Positions 61,374 through 64,000 of a stretch of 64,000 nt of DNA are shown here, piece by piece. The notes under the pieces are model-generated. The model saw only the letters and a program-made list of their open reading frames with translations, did no database searches and was not told the DNA's origin. This DNA comes from Amphibacillus cookii (GTDB taxonomy: Bacteria; Bacillota; Bacilli; Bacillales; Amphibacillaceae): positions 124,001 through 188,000 of the forward strand of contig NZ_JAFBDS010000009.1 of assembly GCF_016908375.1 (NCBI RefSeq), read 5' to 3'. The translations under genes and the position numbers were made by a program. The stretch's first letter is position 1. Each line of letters starts with the position of its first letter.

Positions 61374-63998
61374 TCAATAGTATTGCTCAAATTCTTCTTT
61401 TGTTAATGGCTGACAAAGGATAAAACCTTGAACACCTTGCCACTGATCACGATTAACAAATGATAATTGTTCTTCTGTTTCAATATTTTCTGCTATAAAT
61501 GATAGGTTTAACTTTGCCTTCATCTTTAGTAATTGTTTCCATGTACTTTCGTCTTCATCATTTATCATATAATCGATAAAGCTGTTCGTTATTTTTATTT
61601 GGTTAATTGGCATGCTTTTTAAAACGGTTAGAGAAGAATAGCTTGTACCAAAACCATCTATTGCTATCGATAGGCCTAGTGCTTTTAATCGCTTTAATAC
61701 CTTTCTAACAAGACGATTATTTTGGGTAACAATAACTTCATTGACTTCAATAGTAATTAAACAAGGATCAATAAGTGTTTTTTGCATAATAGCAGTTAAC
61801 GATTCAATGAAATGCTCCATACACAGTTCCCGCTCTGAAAAGTTAACATACAATTGTAAATCGTCATTACCCCGATTATTCCATTCTCTTATTGTTTGAC
61901 AAGCTTCTTCAAAAGCATTTAAAACAAATCGATAAATTAAGCCAGTGTCTGTAGCCGTTTTTATAAATTCATTTGTTGATATCAAGCCTAACTTTGTATG
62001 TGCCCAACGTAAAACAGCTTCAACACCTATCAATTTATGATTTGTTGCATTAAAGATCGGTTGATAAACAACAAACAATTCATCACGTTCCTCTGCTTGA
62101 TATAAATCCATTTCAAGCCTTAACGATGTCGAGATATCCGTTTCTAATTCCTTTGAATAAAATCGGAATGTGTTCTTCCCTTGTTCTTTTGCTAAATACA
62201 TTGCCATATCTGCAAACTTTGTTAAATCGTCAACCGTTTGACTGTGATCAGGGTAAAGACTGATACCAATACTTGCGGTTACAATAAATTTGTGTTCTTC
62301 AAAGTTATACGGTTTTGTTAACTCAGTAAGTATATTTCTCGCTAACTCTGCGACTTCAGTTCGATCCTCACGAAAGTTGGTTAACACCGTAAATTCATCC
62401 CCACCAAAGCGAAAAACCATACCCGTGTCTCCAACCACTTGATTGAGTCGTTCAGATACTGAAACGAGTAAGTTATCACCTGCTTCATGGCCAAATGTAT
62501 CATTTACATATTTAAAGCGATCTAAGTCTAAGAAAAGCAGTGCTATTTTCTGATCTTCAGCTGAGTCACTCAACATATGCTTAATTTGATATTTAAAATA
62601 TTTTCGGTTAGGTAGATCTGTCAACTCATCATGATTTGCTTGATACTCAATGATATCGGCTTGCCTTTTCATCTCGGTTATATCTGTAGCTACGCATAAC
62701 AATTGTAGATCATCTGCTTTTTCTCCGTTAATTGGTTGTTTGTTAACATGGAACCATCTTTCTTCTCCAGCCGCATTAACTTGTCTATCTTCTGTAGCCA
62801 TTATTTGTCCAGACATCATTATAGAACGATTAAGTTTAGCATAATACTGTGCTCTTTTTTCATCCTGATTAATATCCGTTTCTTTTTTACCGATGATTTC
62901 TTCTGGTGCTAGCTGATACAAATCTGCAAATTGCTTATTAACCATCGTATATTGTCCAAGATAGTTCATCGTATAAATAAGACTTGGACTATTATTAATA
63001 ATTCGATCTAAAAAATTTTTTTGCTGTTTAAGCTCATATGTTTTTCTTCTGACATCATCTCGGTATTTTTCAAGCTGATGCGCCATAATATTGAAACGCG
63101 TATTAATCGTAGATATATAATGGTTTTGATTGGTTCTAGGAATGCGATGATGATAGTCTCCATCACTTATGCGTGAGATACCATTAAAAAGTAGATTATA
63201 CGGTTTGGCATTACGATGACTGATATAAGTAGTAAGGATAACTATAGCCAAGGCAATGATTGAAAAGATAGGAATGAGCACAGCATTTAGTTCGCGAGAT
63301 ACTGCTGATGATATAATTTTAGGTACAACTAAAATGACTTTCCAATCTGTGTGCTCAATATCTTGATAAGTAATATAATATGAAGAATGATTATGATCAT
63401 CAAATTCATTAAAGTTTATGTCATTCAGCTCTTTGTTAAACAAAAGATCAATTTGTGTTAAATAATCAAATGGATCATCCATCGTCAGATGATTCTGTTC
63501 AAAAAACACATGATTATCTTGGTCGAATATAGCAATATAATGTTCATCATGAAATGCCAACGTATCAAAAAAAGCCAGAAAGGTTGGATTACTAATGATG
63601 TCAATAAAAAAATGAAGTTGAGTCGTTTGATTTTCATAAGGAACAATAAATTCTAAAACATTTGGATAATCAATGGACTTAGCTCGTTGTAATATTAAAT
63701 CTTCAGTATATAAAAGATCAATATTTTTAACGTTATCTAGCTTTATCTTATCCTCTATTTCGGGTTTGATAATGCCTTCATCACTATTAACAAAACCATT
63801 GTCTATTAAATTTGTATAGTTAATTATATTATTCAATGCAACGCGTGTTTCGGATTCATCTGTAAAACGCCCATCAATTTGAAGTTGATTTGCTAAATAA
63901 TGTAGTTCGTTGAAGATAAAACCGAATTGTTGATCAATTCTTTCCGTTGTTTGTATCATCATGTCACGATAACTATTTTCAGTGTGTTTTGATAGCAA
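61374..63998 (-). CDS. PAS-GGDEF-EAL sensor protein, N-terminus outside the window
   Basis: The visible 874 residues give an extracellular dCache-like sensor (about 1-225), a membrane helix (about 232-254), HAMP (255-310), coiled coil, PAS (about 330-440), GGDEF (about 455-610) and EAL (about 625-874). GGDEF is intact (FRFGGDEF; DLDRFKYVNDTFGH) but lacks the RxxD inhibitory site. EAL is decayed: EAV for EAL, DGFGTSYSSL for DDFGTGYSSL, KITNSF for KIDRSF. So it should make but not degrade cyclic di-GMP. TTG 63998 is only the edge of the frame; the first membrane helix must lie beyond. Confidence 0.88.
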   Translation of the reverse strand: MLSKHTENSYRDMMIQTTERIDQQFGFIFNELHYLANQLQIDGRFTDESETRVALNNIINYTNLIDNGFVNSDEGIIKPEIEDKIKLDNVKNIDLLYTEDLILQRAKSIDYPNVLEFIVPYENQTTQLHFFIDIISNPTFLAFFDTLAFHDEHYIAIFDQDNHVFFEQNHLTMDDPFDYLTQIDLLFNKELNDINFNEFDDHNHSSYYITYQDIEHTDWKVILVVPKIISSAVSRELNAVLIPIFSIIALAIVILTTYISHRNAKPYNLLFNGISRISDGDYHHRIPRTNQNHYISTINTRFNIMAHQLEKYRDDVRRKTYELKQQKNFLDRIINNSPSLIYTMNYLGQYTMVNKQFADLYQLAPEEIIGKKETDINQDEKRAQYYAKLNRSIMMSGQIMATEDRQVNAAGEERWFHVNKQPINGEKADDLQLLCVATDITEMKRQADIIEYQANHDELTDLPNRKYFKYQIKHMLSDSAEDQKIALLFLDLDRFKYVNDTFGHEAGDNLLVSVSERLNQVVGDTGMVFRFGGDEFTVLTNFREDRTEVAELARNILTELTKPYNFEEHKFIVTASIGISLYPDHSQTVDDLTKFADMAMYLAKEQGKNTFRFYSKELETDISTSLRLEMDLYQAEERDELFVVYQPIFNATNHKLIGVEAVLRWAHTKLGLISTNEFIKTATDTGLIYRFVLNAFEEACQTIREWNNRGNDDLQLYVNFSERELCMEHFIESLTAIMQKTLIDPCLITIEVNEVIVTQNNRLVRKVLKRLKALGLSIAIDGFGTSYSSLTVLKSMPINQIKITNSFIDYMINDEDESTWKQLLKMKAKLNLSFIAENIETEEQLSFVNRDQWQGVQGFILCQPLTKEEFEQYY

Positions 63999-64000
63999 TA

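Overview
The window is low-GC DNA (roughly 35-37% by eye) from an endospore-forming, bacilliothiol-making member of the Bacillaceae. The gene order ypjA-ypjB-(mazG-like ypjD)-dapB-mgsA-bshA-cca-birA-panBCD-dinG-ypmA-ypmB-aspB-asnS-dnaD-nth-ypoC / ponA-recU / yppE / ypsA-gpsB-rnpB-rlmL is the Bacillus subtilis core order around 2.3-2.35 Mb. A sigma-K-type cotD gene shows sporulation. Divergence, the many DUFs shared with the Oceanobacillus/Gracilibacillus/Amphibacillus group, and frequent TTG starts point to a halophilic or alkaliphilic Bacillaceae; the genus is not provable from this sequence alone.

Layout. 1-8.2 kb: ypjA end, a small ypjB-like gene, two terminators, two tandem promoters, then one long operon for nucleotide sanitation, lysine, methylglyoxal, bacilliothiol, tRNA-CCA, biotin and pantothenate. 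8.2-17 kb: dinG, a decayed ComEC-like beta-lactamase-fold protein, ypmA, ypmB, aspB, asnS, dnaD, nth, ypoC. 17-20.2 kb: ponA and recU on the minus strand. 20.4-26.2 kb: small yppD/yppE-like genes, cotD, ypsA, gpsB, the RNase P RNA, rlmL, and an M32 carboxypeptidase. 26.2-29.5 kb: a small gene behind a LexA-box-like site, an RNase H-like gene, cspD with a structured leader, an HD hydrolase, and an NlpC/P60 enzyme. 29.6-36.1 kb: thyA-dfrA-yozE and sbcDC.

36.2-38.6 kb is the main accessory island. It is a complete but decayed Tn3-family transposon with 38-bp Tn1546-type ends and a TACAT target duplication. Its resolvase is split by a 371-bp ISL3-like remnant with an 8-bp duplication, which itself contains a 134-bp palindromic MITE. 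An intact AraC/GyrI-domain regulator is the cargo. 38.6-48.5 kb: a Gly/Arg-repeat membrane protein, msrAB, a ferredoxin, acylphosphatase, a P1 peptidase, the trhP1-trhP2 tRNA hydroxylation pair, a hydrolase and a methyltransferase. 48.8-57.2 kb is accessory: a hypothetical protein, an MFS pump, RidA-like, CAP-domain, Ogt and CueP-like proteins, a two-gene chromate transporter with a LysR regulator, an unlisted 27-aa type I toxin, and a DUF2512 protein. 57.3-64 kb: a DUF3231 protein, TPP-riboswitch-controlled tenA, htpG behind a CIRCE operator, an IDEAL-domain protein, and a truncated PAS-GGDEF-EAL protein whose EAL half is degenerate.

The strongest unexplained signal is an interspersed, structured repeat family with about 12 copies or fragments in 64 kb. 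A copy reads TTTATCACAGATAACCGTCC, then a first hairpin, GATTCACTCAACGAACC, a second hairpin, and ends CTGATTGAAGGTTCGTTTTAT. Copies lie only between genes and in both orientations. Two carry an extra GC-rich tandem module in the second loop.
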